This document shows positions 19,027-27,107 of a stretch of 64,000 bases of DNA, one piece after another; position 1 is the first letter of the stretch; every line of letters starts with the position of its first letter. This stretch comes from Pseudarthrobacter siccitolerans (lineage in GTDB: Bacteria; Actinomycetota; Actinomycetes; Actinomycetales; Micrococcaceae): assembly GCF_030823375.1 (NCBI RefSeq), contig NZ_JAUSXB010000001.1:2542001-2606000 (forward strand), given 5' to 3'. Under the pieces are notes generated by a model that saw nothing but the letters and a program-made list of their open reading frames with translations, ran no database searches and had not been told where the DNA came from. The position numbers and the translations under genes are program-made.

Positions 19027-20319
19027 GTGAGCCACGAGACACTCGACGCCGCAGCACGGACGCTGCCAGCCGAAGCCATTGATGCCATCGAGCGGGCGGC
19101 CACGTCCGCCCACCGCCATGAGGAACTGTTCTCAGAGCGCGCAGCCAACATCCGCCAGTCCGCGGTCCGTGACGTTTTTGATATTTCCTTGCGGCCCGGA
19201 CTTGTTTCACTTGCCGGCGGAAGCCCCTACCTGCAGTCCCTTCCGCTGGACCGGCTGGCCACCACTGCGGCTGCCATCATCGCCGAGGACGGCCTGACCG
19301 CACTGCAGTACGGCAGCGGGCAGGGCACCCTCGAGCTCCGCACACAGATCTGCGAAGTGATGGCGGCCGAAGGCATCCTCGACGCCCGGCCGGAAAACGT
19401 GGTGATCACCGCAGGATCCCAGTCAGCGCAGGACGTCGCCACAAAACTCTTCTGCAACCCTGGTGACGTGGTGCTGGTGGAAAACCCCACTTATGTAGGC
19501 GCGCTGAATGCCTTTGAGGCCTATCAGGTCCAGGTTGAAACGGTGGAGATTGACGGGGACGGCCTCGTTCCGGATCTCCTCGAGGCGAAGATCGCGGCCC
19601 TGCAGCTGGCGGGCAAAAACATCAAATTCCTGTACACGATCCCCAACTTCAACAATCCCTCCGGCATCACCCTCGCTCCGGAGCGGCGGCAGAAGATCGT
19701 GGATATATGCCGCAACTCGAATATACTGATCCTTGAAGACAATCCCTACGGACTCCTGCGCTTCGAGGGTGAGCTGCTCGCACCGCTCCGGGCGGACAAT
19801 CCGGGCGACGTCATTTACATGGGGTCCTTCTCCAAGATCTTCGCTCCCGGGCTTCGCATTGGGTGGGCCTTGGTGCCGGAACACCTGCAGCGCCGGTACT
19901 ACCTCGCGGCGGAAGCCGTCACGTTGTGCCCGCCTGCCCTCAACCAGATGCTGGTCTCCGCGTACCTGCGGGACTACGACTGGAGGGGCCAGATCGAGAC
20001 CTACCGCGGACTGTATGCCGAGCGCTGCCGTGCCATGCTCACAGCCCTTGAGGCCCACATGCCCGCGGGCACCAGCTGGACCACCCCGGAAGGCGGCTTC
20101 TTCGTCTGGGTGACACTTCCGGACGGCGTGGACACCTACCCGCTGCTGCTCAAGGCGATCGACGCCGGTGTGGTATTCATCCCCGGCGCCGCCTTCACGC
20201 CGTCGGACGAGCCGTCCAACAAACTGCGCCTCGCCTACAGTGCCGTGCCTCCGGAAGCGATCACCGAGGGCGTGCGCCGCCTGGCGCCGGTCCTGCGGGA
20301 AGCCATCGCCGGGCTGTAG
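19027..20319 (+). CDS. PLP-dependent aminotransferase (class I/II, 2-aminoadipate/MocR-like fold)
   Basis: About 430 residues; cytoplasmic transaminase. The PLP Lys lies in GSFSKIFAPGLRIGW. Other fold-type I features are the NPTYVGALNAF segment, the TIPNFNNPSG motif and EDNPYG with the Asp that contacts the PLP nitrogen. It resembles the aminotransferase half of MocR regulators and LysN-type enzymes but lacks the GntR HTH; amino-acid substrate unknown. I chose the GTG at 19027 because it sits 6 bases from TATATT as in leaderless genes and no Shine-Dalgarno is present; a GTG at 19021 is too close to the -10. Confidence 0.88.
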   Translation: MSHETLDAAARTLPAEAIDAIERAATSAHRHEELFSERAANIRQSAVRDVFDISLRPGLVSLAGGSPYLQSLPLDRLATTAAAIIAEDGLTALQYGSGQGTLELRTQICEVMAAEGILDARPENVVITAGSQSAQDVATKLFCNPGDVVLVENPTYVGALNAFEAYQVQVETVEIDGDGLVPDLLEAKIAALQLAGKNIKFLYTIPNFNNPSGITLAPERRQKIVDICRNSNILILEDNPYGLLRFEGELLAPLRADNPGDVIYMGSFSKIFAPGLRIGWALVPEHLQRRYYLAAEAVTLCPPALNQMLVSAYLRDYDWRGQIETYRGLYAERCRAMLTALEAHMPAGTSWTTPEGGFFVWVTLPDGVDTYPLLLKAIDAGVVFIPGAAFTPSDEPSNKLRLAYSAVPPEAITEGVRRLAPVLREAIAGL

Positions 20320-20367
20320 CCTAGGGCTCACCGGACTTAAGCCGCATACCAAGCAAAGGAGCAGTAT

Positions 20368-20796
20368 ATGAGCGGAATCATCGTTGTAGGGGTCGACGGC
20401 AGCGGGACGGCAAAGAAGGCTGCGGAGTCGGCCCGCGACCTCGCTGCAGCGCTGGGCGCATCCCTTCACGTGGTCTCGGCCTTCGACAGCGACCGCACCG
20501 AAGTCTTCGGCAGCGGCAGCGACCAGTGGATCGTCTCCGACGCTGACGCCGCGGAGCACGTGGCCCGCACCGTAGCCGAATCCCTGGGCCGGGACATCAA
20601 AGTGACCTATTCCGCGGCCCGCGGGCGCCCGGCGGACGCCCTCATCAAGGAGGCCCTGCGGATGGAAGCCCGGATCATCGTCGTGGGAAACCGGCGCATG
20701 CAGGGCATTGGCCGTGTCCTGGGCAGCGTGGCCAACAGCGTGGCCCACAACGCACCCTGCGACGTCTACATCGCCAACACCTACGACGCCGACTAG
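20368..20796 (+). CDS. Universal stress protein (UspA family)
   Basis: Small cytoplasmic ATP-binding-type Usp domain of 142 residues, beginning IIVVGVDGSGTAKKAAESA. It ends with the G-2x-G-9x-G(S/T) nucleotide motif, here GNRRMQGIGRVLGSVANSVAHNAPCDVYI. A single Usp domain of usual length. AAGGAG lies 9 bases before the ATG. It follows the aminotransferase by 48 bases and may share its transcript. Confidence 0.93.
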   Translation: MSGIIVVGVDGSGTAKKAAESARDLAAALGASLHVVSAFDSDRTEVFGSGSDQWIVSDADAAEHVARTVAESLGRDIKVTYSAARGRPADALIKEALRMEARIIVVGNRRMQGIGRVLGSVANSVAHNAPCDVYIANTYDAD

Positions 20797-20807
20797 CAGT
20801 TACCGCG

Positions 20808-20847
20808 GACACTCCCCCTGGTGGCACAAGTCGCTGCGGGGGGTGTC
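20808..20847 (+). terminator. Probable terminator after the universal stress gene
   Basis: GACACTCCCCC (20808-20818) pairs with GGGGGGTGTC (about 20838-20847) with one bulge, 11 bases after the stop; TGTTCT follows. Imperfect, so moderate confidence. Confidence 0.5.
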
Positions 20848-20951
20848 TGTTCTCACGCCTAATACGCCGGTTAAGCCCCTGGCGCAACGATAAAATTGGA
20901 TAAGCCCCAACGGCGCGGACACCCACCATCCACGATTATCAAGGGGCTCCA

Positions 20952-21287
20952 TTGCTCACTCTCCAGCGCCGCCAGCTCGTCGGCCACGACATCCTCCTGG
21001 CCCGCCACGGAAACCACATCTGCTCCATGCGCGTCGACCGCGGCAACGGCACCGTGGTGGCACTCCTGGACGACGGAACCGTGGACAGCGCGCCGAACCT
21101 TATCTCTCCCGACCTGCAGCTTCCGGAGACAGTAGCCAGCGTGATGCGTGAGGACTGGAAGATTATGACGGTCTGCACGGCAGTGGCCGCCGGAATGGCT
21201 GCCTTGATGGTGACGGCAGCGATTGCCCTGGGAACAACGGCAGACCCGGCCCTGCTGGAAGCGCTCTCCGCGTATTCGTCCTACTGA
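20952..21287 (+). CDS. Small membrane protein of unknown function
   Basis: About 111 residues from a TTG at 20952; AAGGGG lies 5-6 bases upstream, and no better start gives the whole conserved-looking N terminus. Residues 1-65 are polar with a beta-rich pattern (VGHDILLARHGNHICSMRVDRGNGTVVALLDDG in parts). Residues about 73-95 form one transmembrane helix (VCTAVAAGMAALMVTAAIAL), ending in a short tail. I do not recognise a family. It is followed by a hairpin and the convergent PAP2 gene. The start codon is the least certain point. Confidence 0.6.
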   Translation: MLTLQRRQLVGHDILLARHGNHICSMRVDRGNGTVVALLDDGTVDSAPNLISPDLQLPETVASVMREDWKIMTVCTAVAAGMAALMVTAAIALGTTADPALLEALSAYSSY

Positions 21288-21301
21288 CGGAAAAAGCCGC
21301 T

Positions 21302-21329
21302 GCCGGACAAGGGCGCGTCCGTGTCCGGC
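21302..21329. terminator. Hairpin between convergent genes
   Basis: GCCGGACA (21302-21309) and TGTCCGGC (21322-21329) form a perfect 8-bp stem with a 12-base loop, starting 14 bases after the small membrane gene and ending one base from the PAP2 stop. Probably a shared terminator. Confidence 0.6.
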
Positions 21330-21947
21330 CTAGGCGACCATCCAGCCTTGCAGGACCCACCAGATCCCGGCCATCACTATCCCGCCAAACAGCGAACCGG
21401 CAACTACCTGTGCCACCGTATGGGCCCGCAGCACCACCCGGGACCAGCCCACAGCGGGGACGAGCAGAAGAAACGGAAGCCATGCCGGGCCGAGCATCAG
21501 GACGGCGATCACTGTGGATGAGGCGATCGCGGCAGCATGTCCGCTGATCTTCCAGAACGGGCTGACACCCGCCAGTACCACCACTCCGCCCACCACTGCC
21601 AGCACCATGGCCACGACGTTTTGCGGGGCCCCTGCCGCCGTCAGTACCAGCAGCCCCGCCACGATCGATCCCAACGCCATCAACAGCACAGGGGCCCGCT
21701 GCTTGCGGTCACTGACGTGATGATCCGTGACTTTTCCCCGCCGCACCAGGACCAGCAGCAGGATCAGCGGGACCACACAGACAAACAAGGCCGCCAGCGC
21801 CCCGTACGCCATGGTGCCGGGGAAACCGGGCTCCGTGAGGGGGCTGATCAGCAGCTGCACGGTGACCACCACGGGCGGCTGCAACGCCTCGGTGATCCAT
21901 CTGGCAGCCCTGTTTTTGGCGCGGATGGCACCGGCATTGATGACCAT
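21330..21947 (-). CDS. PAP2-superfamily membrane phosphatase
   Basis: Integral membrane lipid phosphatase of 205 residues with about five hydrophobic segments. The three PAP2 motifs are recognisable: DRKQRAP (KxxxxxxRP type, shortened), ISGHAAA (PSGH type) and SRVVLRAHTVAQV (SRxxxxxHxxxD type). The usual final Asp is Gln here, as in the HTxxQVxxG subgroup. Substrate is likely an isoprenoid or lipid pyrophosphate, inferred from family. Reads toward the hairpin at 21302-21329; the 2-oxo acid dehydrogenase E2 gene ends 14 bases upstream of its start. Confidence 0.82.
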   Translation of the reverse strand: MVINAGAIRAKNRAARWITEALQPPVVVTVQLLISPLTEPGFPGTMAYGALAALFVCVVPLILLLVLVRRGKVTDHHVSDRKQRAPVLLMALGSIVAGLLVLTAAGAPQNVVAMVLAVVGGVVVLAGVSPFWKISGHAAAIASSTVIAVLMLGPAWLPFLLLVPAVGWSRVVLRAHTVAQVVAGSLFGGIVMAGIWWVLQGWMVA

Positions 21948-21960
21948 GGTTGTCAGTTTC

Positions 21961-23451
21961 CTAGTCCAGCAGCAGTGCCGGTTCCTCCAGGATGGCAGCG
22001 ACGTCGGCCATGAAGCGGGCGGACAGGTCGCCGTCCACCACCCGGTGGTCGAACGAGCCGCCGAGGGTGGTGATCCAGCGCGGAATCACTTCCCCGTCCA
22101 GCACCCAGGGCTTCTGCTTAATGGTTCCGAAGGCCACGATGGCCACTTCGCCGGGGTTGATGATCGGCGTACCGGTATCGATCCCGAGCGCTCCAATGTT
22201 GGTGACGGTCAGCGTTCCGTCCTGCATCTCGGCAGGCTGGGTCTTTCCGGCCCGGGCGGTAGTGGCCAGGTTGTTCAAGGCCAGCGCCAGCTCTTTCAGC
22301 GACAGGTCCTGGGCATTCTTGATGTTCGGCACCATCAGGCCGCGGGGTGTTGCCGCAGCGATACCCAGGTTCATGTAGTGCTTGACGTGGATTTCGGCGG
22401 CGCCTTCCGCGGTGTCCACCCAGGTGGCATTGACGCTCGGGTTGCGCGCGGCCGCCCAGATCACGGCTTTGGCGAGGATGAGCAGGGGCGATACGCGGAT
22501 GCCTTCGAAGTCCCTGGACGCCTTGAGCCGCTTGACGAATTCCATGGTGCGGCTGGCGTCAACGTCCACAAAGATGCTGACGTGCGGTGCCGCGAAGGCC
22601 GAGTCCACCATCGCCTTGGCCGTTGCCTTGCGGACTCCCTTGACCGGGATCCGCTCGATGCGCTGGTCCTGGGGCTTTCCGGCCTTGCCCCAAAATCCGT
22701 CGGCCTTGTCCAGTTCAGCGTCCCGCTGCGCCTGGTAGCTGACCAGGTCCTCGCGGGTTACTTCGCCCCGTGAGCCCGTGGCCACCACGTCTGCCAGGTC
22801 GATACCCAGGTCGCGGGCGATCTTGCGGACCGGCGGTTTAGCCAGGACCTTATTGACGAGCCCGGTGATGGCGCCGCCGAACGTGGGCCGGTTGTCCACC
22901 GGTTCGCTGGCTGGGCCTGCGGCGGCGCTCTTTGCTTCTGCGGAGACTTCGGCCGGCGTATGGGGCTGGACGGGCTCCACTTCCGGGGCGTTGACCGTGA
23001 GGGTACCCAAGGCTGGCGCGGTTCTGCGCGGCCGCCGCTTGACGGCGTCTGCCTTGGGCCCGGAGCCCACCAGCGGGCCGCCGGCCAGGGAACTGTCTGT
23101 AACTGCCGCACTATCTGTTGTGCCGCCGTCGGACTCCGGAAGCTTGCCGTACATCGGCTGCACAGGCATCTCCAGAGCAGGCACGTCAGCCGGGGTGGGG
23201 TCGCCCGCAACCTCATCGCTGACGCTGATGATGGCGGTGCCGACGTCGATGGTGACGCCCTCGGGAACCAGCAGTTCGCTGACGGTCCCGGCGAACGGCG
23301 AGGGCAGTTCCACGATCGACTTTGCTGTCTCGATCTCACAGAGAACGTCGTTGATGGCGACGGCGTCCCCGGCTTTGACCTTCCAGGAGACGATTTCCGC
23401 CTCAGTAAGGCCCTCGCCGACGTCCGGGAGGTTGAACTTGTTCAGGGTCAT
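21961..23451 (-). CDS. 2-oxo acid dehydrogenase dihydrolipoyl acyltransferase (E2)
   Basis: Core subunit that moves the acyl group to CoA. The 496 residues comprise an N-terminal lipoyl domain (lipoylated Lys in [11 protein letters not shown]) and a long Ala/Pro/Ser linker. A peripheral-subunit-binding domain ([15 protein letters not shown], about residue 215) and the catalytic domain with SFDHRVVDG near the end follow. The ATG at 23451 gives the standard [15 protein letters not shown] start. It is the last gene of the operon, 7 bases after E1 beta. No E3 gene is adjacent. Confidence 0.95.
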   Translation of the reverse strand: MTLNKFNLPDVGEGLTEAEIVSWKVKAGDAVAINDVLCEIETAKSIVELPSPFAGTVSELLVPEGVTIDVGTAIISVSDEVAGDPTPADVPALEMPVQPMYGKLPESDGGTTDSAAVTDSSLAGGPLVGSGPKADAVKRRPRRTAPALGTLTVNAPEVEPVQPHTPAEVSAEAKSAAAGPASEPVDNRPTFGGAITGLVNKVLAKPPVRKIARDLGIDLADVVATGSRGEVTREDLVSYQAQRDAELDKADGFWGKAGKPQDQRIERIPVKGVRKATAKAMVDSAFAAPHVSIFVDVDASRTMEFVKRLKASRDFEGIRVSPLLILAKAVIWAAARNPSVNATWVDTAEGAAEIHVKHYMNLGIAAATPRGLMVPNIKNAQDLSLKELALALNNLATTARAGKTQPAEMQDGTLTVTNIGALGIDTGTPIINPGEVAIVAFGTIKQKPWVLDGEVIPRWITTLGGSFDHRVVDGDLSARFMADVAAILEEPALLLD

Positions 23452-23458
23452 GGTGTCC

Positions 23459-24439
23459 TCAGTAGGAGAGGGCGCGGTCCAGCGCCTCGAGGATGCGGTC
23501 GATGTCCGGAAGGTAGTCTTCCTCCACCTTGGCAACGGGGTAGGGCATGTGGAAGCCGCCTACGCGGATCACCGGTGCCTCCAGCGCATGGAAGGCACGC
23601 TCACTGATCCGGGCAGCTATTTCGCCGCCGATCCCGCCGAAGGTGGGGGCCTCGTGGGCCACGATCAGCCTGCCAGTCTTCTGGACCGAGGCGGTGACGG
23701 TATCGAAGTCAATGGGCGAGATGGAGCGAAGGTCGATGACCTCCAGGCTGTGTCCGTCCTCCTCCGCGGCGTTTGCAGCTGCAAGGGCGACCGGAACCAG
23801 CGGCCCGTACGCCACAATGGTGGCTGCTGTTCCGGTGCGCAGGACATGGGCTTTGAAGGGATCCGCGGCGGTGCCCGGAGCCTCCACGTCAACCTCGCCC
23901 TTGAGCCAGTAGCGCCGCTTCGGTTCAAAAACGATCACGGGGTCCTGGCACTGCACTGCCTGCTGGATCATCCAGTAGGCGTCATGCGGGTTGGACGGGG
24001 TGATGATCCGGAGCCCTGCCGTATGGGCGAAGAGCGCCTCGGGTGACTCGGAGTGGTGCTCGATGGAGCCGATGCCGCCCCCGTAGGGGATGCGGACCAC
24101 TACCGGCACACTGAGGTTGCCGTTGCTGCGCGAGTGGATTTTCGCAAGCTGGGTGGTGATCTGGTTGAAGCCGGGGAAGACGAAACCGTCGAACTGGATC
24201 TCGCACACCGGGGTGTACCCGCGCAGGGCGAGGCCGATCGCTGTTCCGATGATGCCGGACTCGGCCAGCGGCGTGTCCACGACGCGGTCGGGGCCGAACT
24301 CCCCGATCAGCCCGTCGGTCACGCGGTAGACGCCGCCCAGCGCGCCGATATCTTCGCCCATCAGCAGGGACTTGGGATTGTCCGTCAGGGCTGCGCGAAG
24401 GCCCTCATTGATGGCCTTGGCAATGGTCATGGTGGTCAT
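23459..24439 (-). CDS. 2-oxo acid dehydrogenase E1 component, beta subunit
   Basis: The 326-residue transketolase-like beta subunit pairs with E1 alpha to decarboxylate the oxo acid using thiamine diphosphate. Typical landmarks are [36 protein letters not shown], the [17 protein letters not shown] loop and [12 protein letters not shown] near residue 225. Its ATG overlaps the E1 alpha stop by one base (TGATG). The residues fit the branched-chain type better than the pyruvate type, but this is a judgement from resemblance. Confidence 0.94.
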   Translation of the reverse strand: MTTMTIAKAINEGLRAALTDNPKSLLMGEDIGALGGVYRVTDGLIGEFGPDRVVDTPLAESGIIGTAIGLALRGYTPVCEIQFDGFVFPGFNQITTQLAKIHSRSNGNLSVPVVVRIPYGGGIGSIEHHSESPEALFAHTAGLRIITPSNPHDAYWMIQQAVQCQDPVIVFEPKRRYWLKGEVDVEAPGTAADPFKAHVLRTGTAATIVAYGPLVPVALAAANAAEEDGHSLEVIDLRSISPIDFDTVTASVQKTGRLIVAHEAPTFGGIGGEIAARISERAFHALEAPVIRVGGFHMPYPVAKVEEDYLPDIDRILEALDRALSY

Positions 24440-25710
24440 CAGTGGCCTGCCTTTGGGGATGCCTGGGCTGTTACTGCCTGCCTGGCCGGTTCTTCCGCCG
24501 CTTCCTCACCTGCGAAACCTGCCGAGTACTCCTCGAACCATGCGAGTTCTTCGGCCACCAGGGGATGGGCTTCAGCGTAAGTGTTGGCAAAGGCGGTGCG
24601 GATGTCCGGAGTTTCAAGGTCGTGGGCGGTGCGGCGGACGTAGGCGGCGAGCTCATCCCCGTCGGCTTTGACCTTGGCGAAGAATGCCTCGTCGGCCATA
24701 CCCTCGGAGCGCAGGTACTTCTCCAGTCGGGCGAGGGGATCTTTGGCCCGCCAGGCCTCTTCTTCGGCCGCCTGCCGGTATTTGGTGGGATCGTCCGCAG
24801 TGGTGTGCGCGCCCACCCGGTAGGTGAACGCCTCAATCAGGACGGGACCGTTGCCCTGCCGTGCGTGCTCCAGTGCCCATTCCGTAACGGCGTGGACCGC
24901 GATGACGTCGTTGCCGTCCACCCGGATGCCGGGGAAGCCGTAGCCCTTGGCCCTGTTGGACAGCGGCACCCGGGTCTGTACGGCGGTAGGGACGGAGATA
25001 GCCCAGTGGTTGTTCTGGCAGAAGAACACCACGGGGGCGTTGTAGGAGGAGGCGAAGACCATGGATTCGTGGACGTCACCCTCGGAACTCGCGCCGTCGC
25101 CAAAGTAGGCGATCACCGCCGCAGCCGGTTCCGGACTGGAAGTGCCGGAAGATGCAGCGTTGGACGCGGCCAGCTTCTGGTCCCGCTGGATGCCCATCGC
25201 ATAGCCCACTGCGTGGAGCGTCTGGGCGGCCAGGACCAGCGTGTACAGGTGGAAGTTGGTGTCCTTGGGATTCCAGCCGCCATTGGAAACCCCGCGGAAC
25301 TGGCGCAAAAGCTCGGCAAGGTCCACGTTGCGGGTCAGGGCGACCCCATGTTCGCGGTAGGTGGGGAAGATGTAATCCTGCGGCTGGCTCGCCCGGCCCG
25401 AACCGATCTGAGCCGCTTCCTGGCCCGTCAGGGGAACCCAGAGCGCAAGCTGGCCCTGGCGCTGCAGCGCAGTGGCTTCCACGTCGAACCGGCGGATGGC
25501 GGCCATGTCCGCGTAAAGCCCGCGGAGCACCTCCGGAGTCAGCTTCTCGGCATATTCGGTGTAGACAGCATCAAAGCCGAGCTTCCCGTCCGGGCCGAGG
25601 AGCTGGACCATCTGCGCCGGGGGCTCGCCCATGACCGCCTCGGCATCAGCCTCGCGCTGGTCGTCTACAGCTGTTCCGTCGAACTCGGTGGAAGGCAGAT
25701 GTGTGCCCAT
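24439..25710 (-). CDS. 2-oxo acid dehydrogenase E1 component, alpha subunit (branched-chain type)
   Basis: First gene of the operon, 423 residues. The thiamine-diphosphate motif runs from GDGASSEGD to the NN of FFCQNNHW. The phosphorylation-loop-like segment YRVGAHTTADDPTKYR is typical of branched-chain E1 alpha. An insertion rich in Ala/Ser follows QRDQKLAA. AAGGAG precedes the ATG by 7 bases. Expression is probably governed at the 42-bp dyad just upstream. With E1 beta and E2 it converts branched 2-oxo acids to acyl-CoAs, an important step for branched fatty acids in such bacteria. Confidence 0.93.
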   Translation of the reverse strand: MGTHLPSTEFDGTAVDDQREADAEAVMGEPPAQMVQLLGPDGKLGFDAVYTEYAEKLTPEVLRGLYADMAAIRRFDVEATALQRQGQLALWVPLTGQEAAQIGSGRASQPQDYIFPTYREHGVALTRNVDLAELLRQFRGVSNGGWNPKDTNFHLYTLVLAAQTLHAVGYAMGIQRDQKLAASNAASSGTSSPEPAAAVIAYFGDGASSEGDVHESMVFASSYNAPVVFFCQNNHWAISVPTAVQTRVPLSNRAKGYGFPGIRVDGNDVIAVHAVTEWALEHARQGNGPVLIEAFTYRVGAHTTADDPTKYRQAAEEEAWRAKDPLARLEKYLRSEGMADEAFFAKVKADGDELAAYVRRTAHDLETPDIRTAFANTYAEAHPLVAEELAWFEEYSAGFAGEEAAEEPARQAVTAQASPKAGH

Positions 25711-25757
25711 ACCGTCTCCTTGTTTGCCGCATGCGGATGCAATGCAATGTCGCTGGG

Positions 25758-25799
25758 ATATATGCCTCCAAAGGAATAGATTCCCTTTGTGGCATATAT
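25758..25799. promoter_or_regulatory. 42-bp dyad upstream of the 2-oxo acid dehydrogenase operon
   Basis: Arms ATATATGCCTCCAAAGGAAT (25758-25777) and ATTCCCTTTGTGGCATATAT (25780-25799) are symmetric at 17 of 20 positions around a 2-base centre. It ends 47 bases upstream of the E1 alpha start codon. Such a long AT-rich dyad in this position fits an operator for an Lrp/AsnC- or GntR-type regulator; no such gene is adjacent. Confidence 0.7.
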
Positions 25800-25859
25800 G
25801 ATGGCTTACTGATCCTAACTTTATCTTCAGTAGGTACGCGTGAAGCTACTTGTGAAGTG

Positions 25860-26978
25860 CTAGGAACCGCGCGGGGCCTTTGTGTAGTTCGCACATAACG
25901 CCAGGAACCGGCTGTTCGCTTCTTCCTCGCCGATGCTCACCCGCACGCCTTCGCCATCGAATGCCCTGACTGACAGTGCTTGCGTACCTGCCAGTTCGGC
26001 AAAGTCTGCGCTGTCAGCTCCGAAGTCGAGCCAGACGAAATTGCCTTGGGCGTCAGGCACAGCCCAGCCCAGGCTGCGCAGCCCTGCCGTGACGCGGTCC
26101 CGCTCATCCACGAGCCTTTGTACCCTTTCTACAACCTGGGGGTAATTTTGGAGGGACACAATTGCTGCCGTTTCTGCAATTTGCGACACGGCGAACGGTG
26201 TGGCCGCGACCCGCAGGTGTTGGGTCAGCTCCGGGTTGGAGACGCTGTAGCCCACGCGCAACCCGGCCAGCCCATGTGCCTTTGAGAAGGTGCGGAGCAC
26301 CACCACGTTGGGGTACCTGCGGTAGAGGCTGATCCCATCTACCGCGCCGGCCTCGCGCACGAACTCCTGGTACGCCTCGTCGATGACCACCACCACGTCG
26401 GCCGGGACTGAGCGGATGAAGGCTTCCGTCTCAGCCGAACCCAGGGCAGGGCCGGTGGGATTATTCGGCGTGCAGAGGAGGATGACTTTGGTTCGGGCGG
26501 TAACTGCCGCCGCCATTGCCTTCAGGTCGTGGCGGCCCTCGTTCGTCAGCGGGACGGGAACACCTTCCGCACCCGAGAGGCCCACGCTGATGGGGTATGC
26601 CTCAAAGGAGCGCCAGGCGTAAACCACCTCGTCCGGCTTACCGTCTTCATTCCGCCCCGCGAACGCGGCCAACAGTTGGTTCAAGGCCCCCAGGCTGCCG
26701 GCGCCGGTGACAATATCCTCCGCGGGAACATCAAGGAACCCGGCGAGCGCTGTGCGCAGCCGGCTGCTCAAGGGGTCCGGGTAGCGGTTGAAGTCCGTCT
26801 GGTTCGCGATGGCCTCGACGACCGCGGGAATCGGAGGCAGCGGATTTTCGTTCGAGGACAGCTTGTAGCTGGCCAGCCCGTCCACGGCCACGGGAGGTTT
26901 GCCGGCGGCATAGCGGGGCAGCCTTGCCACCACAGGACGCGGCTGGATACCCCCGGCAAGGGTGTTTGATGACGTCAT
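25860..26978 (-). CDS. HisC-like aminotransferase (histidinol-phosphate or aromatic amino acid)
   Basis: PLP enzyme of 372 residues. Motifs are KLSSNENPLPP at the N terminus, CTPNNPTGPALG, VVIDEAYQEF, and the PLP Lys in RTFSKAHGLAGLRVGY. The family includes HisC and the actinobacterial phenylalanine aminotransferase Pat. Isolation from other his genes makes the aromatic role the more likely one, but this is not decided by sequence. TAGGCT ends 7 bases before the ATG, suggesting a leaderless mRNA. It lies upstream of the E1 alpha gene in the same direction, 150 bases away. Confidence 0.88.
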   Translation of the reverse strand: MTSSNTLAGGIQPRPVVARLPRYAAGKPPVAVDGLASYKLSSNENPLPPIPAVVEAIANQTDFNRYPDPLSSRLRTALAGFLDVPAEDIVTGAGSLGALNQLLAAFAGRNEDGKPDEVVYAWRSFEAYPISVGLSGAEGVPVPLTNEGRHDLKAMAAAVTARTKVILLCTPNNPTGPALGSAETEAFIRSVPADVVVVIDEAYQEFVREAGAVDGISLYRRYPNVVVLRTFSKAHGLAGLRVGYSVSNPELTQHLRVAATPFAVSQIAETAAIVSLQNYPQVVERVQRLVDERDRVTAGLRSLGWAVPDAQGNFVWLDFGADSADFAELAGTQALSVRAFDGEGVRVSIGEEEANSRFLALCANYTKAPRGS

Positions 26979-27042
26979 GGAGACCAGCCTACTTCTCCCG
27001 ATGCGGGAGGGAAGGCGGGATTGGCTATGGGTTCCCGGGGCG

Positions 27043-27087
27043 GGGTGGCCGGGGTTCCCCCTGGTTGCAGGGACCCTCCGGCCACCC
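27043..27087 (-). terminator. Strong hairpin downstream of the pectin operon
   Basis: GGGTGGCCGG (27043-27052) and CCGGCCACCC (27078-27087) form a perfect 10-bp stem with some further pairing inside. It lies 20 bases past the esterase stop and before hisC, with no T-run. Likely terminator. Confidence 0.65.
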
Positions 27088-27107
27088 GTTCCTTATGCTG
27101 GCGCGGC

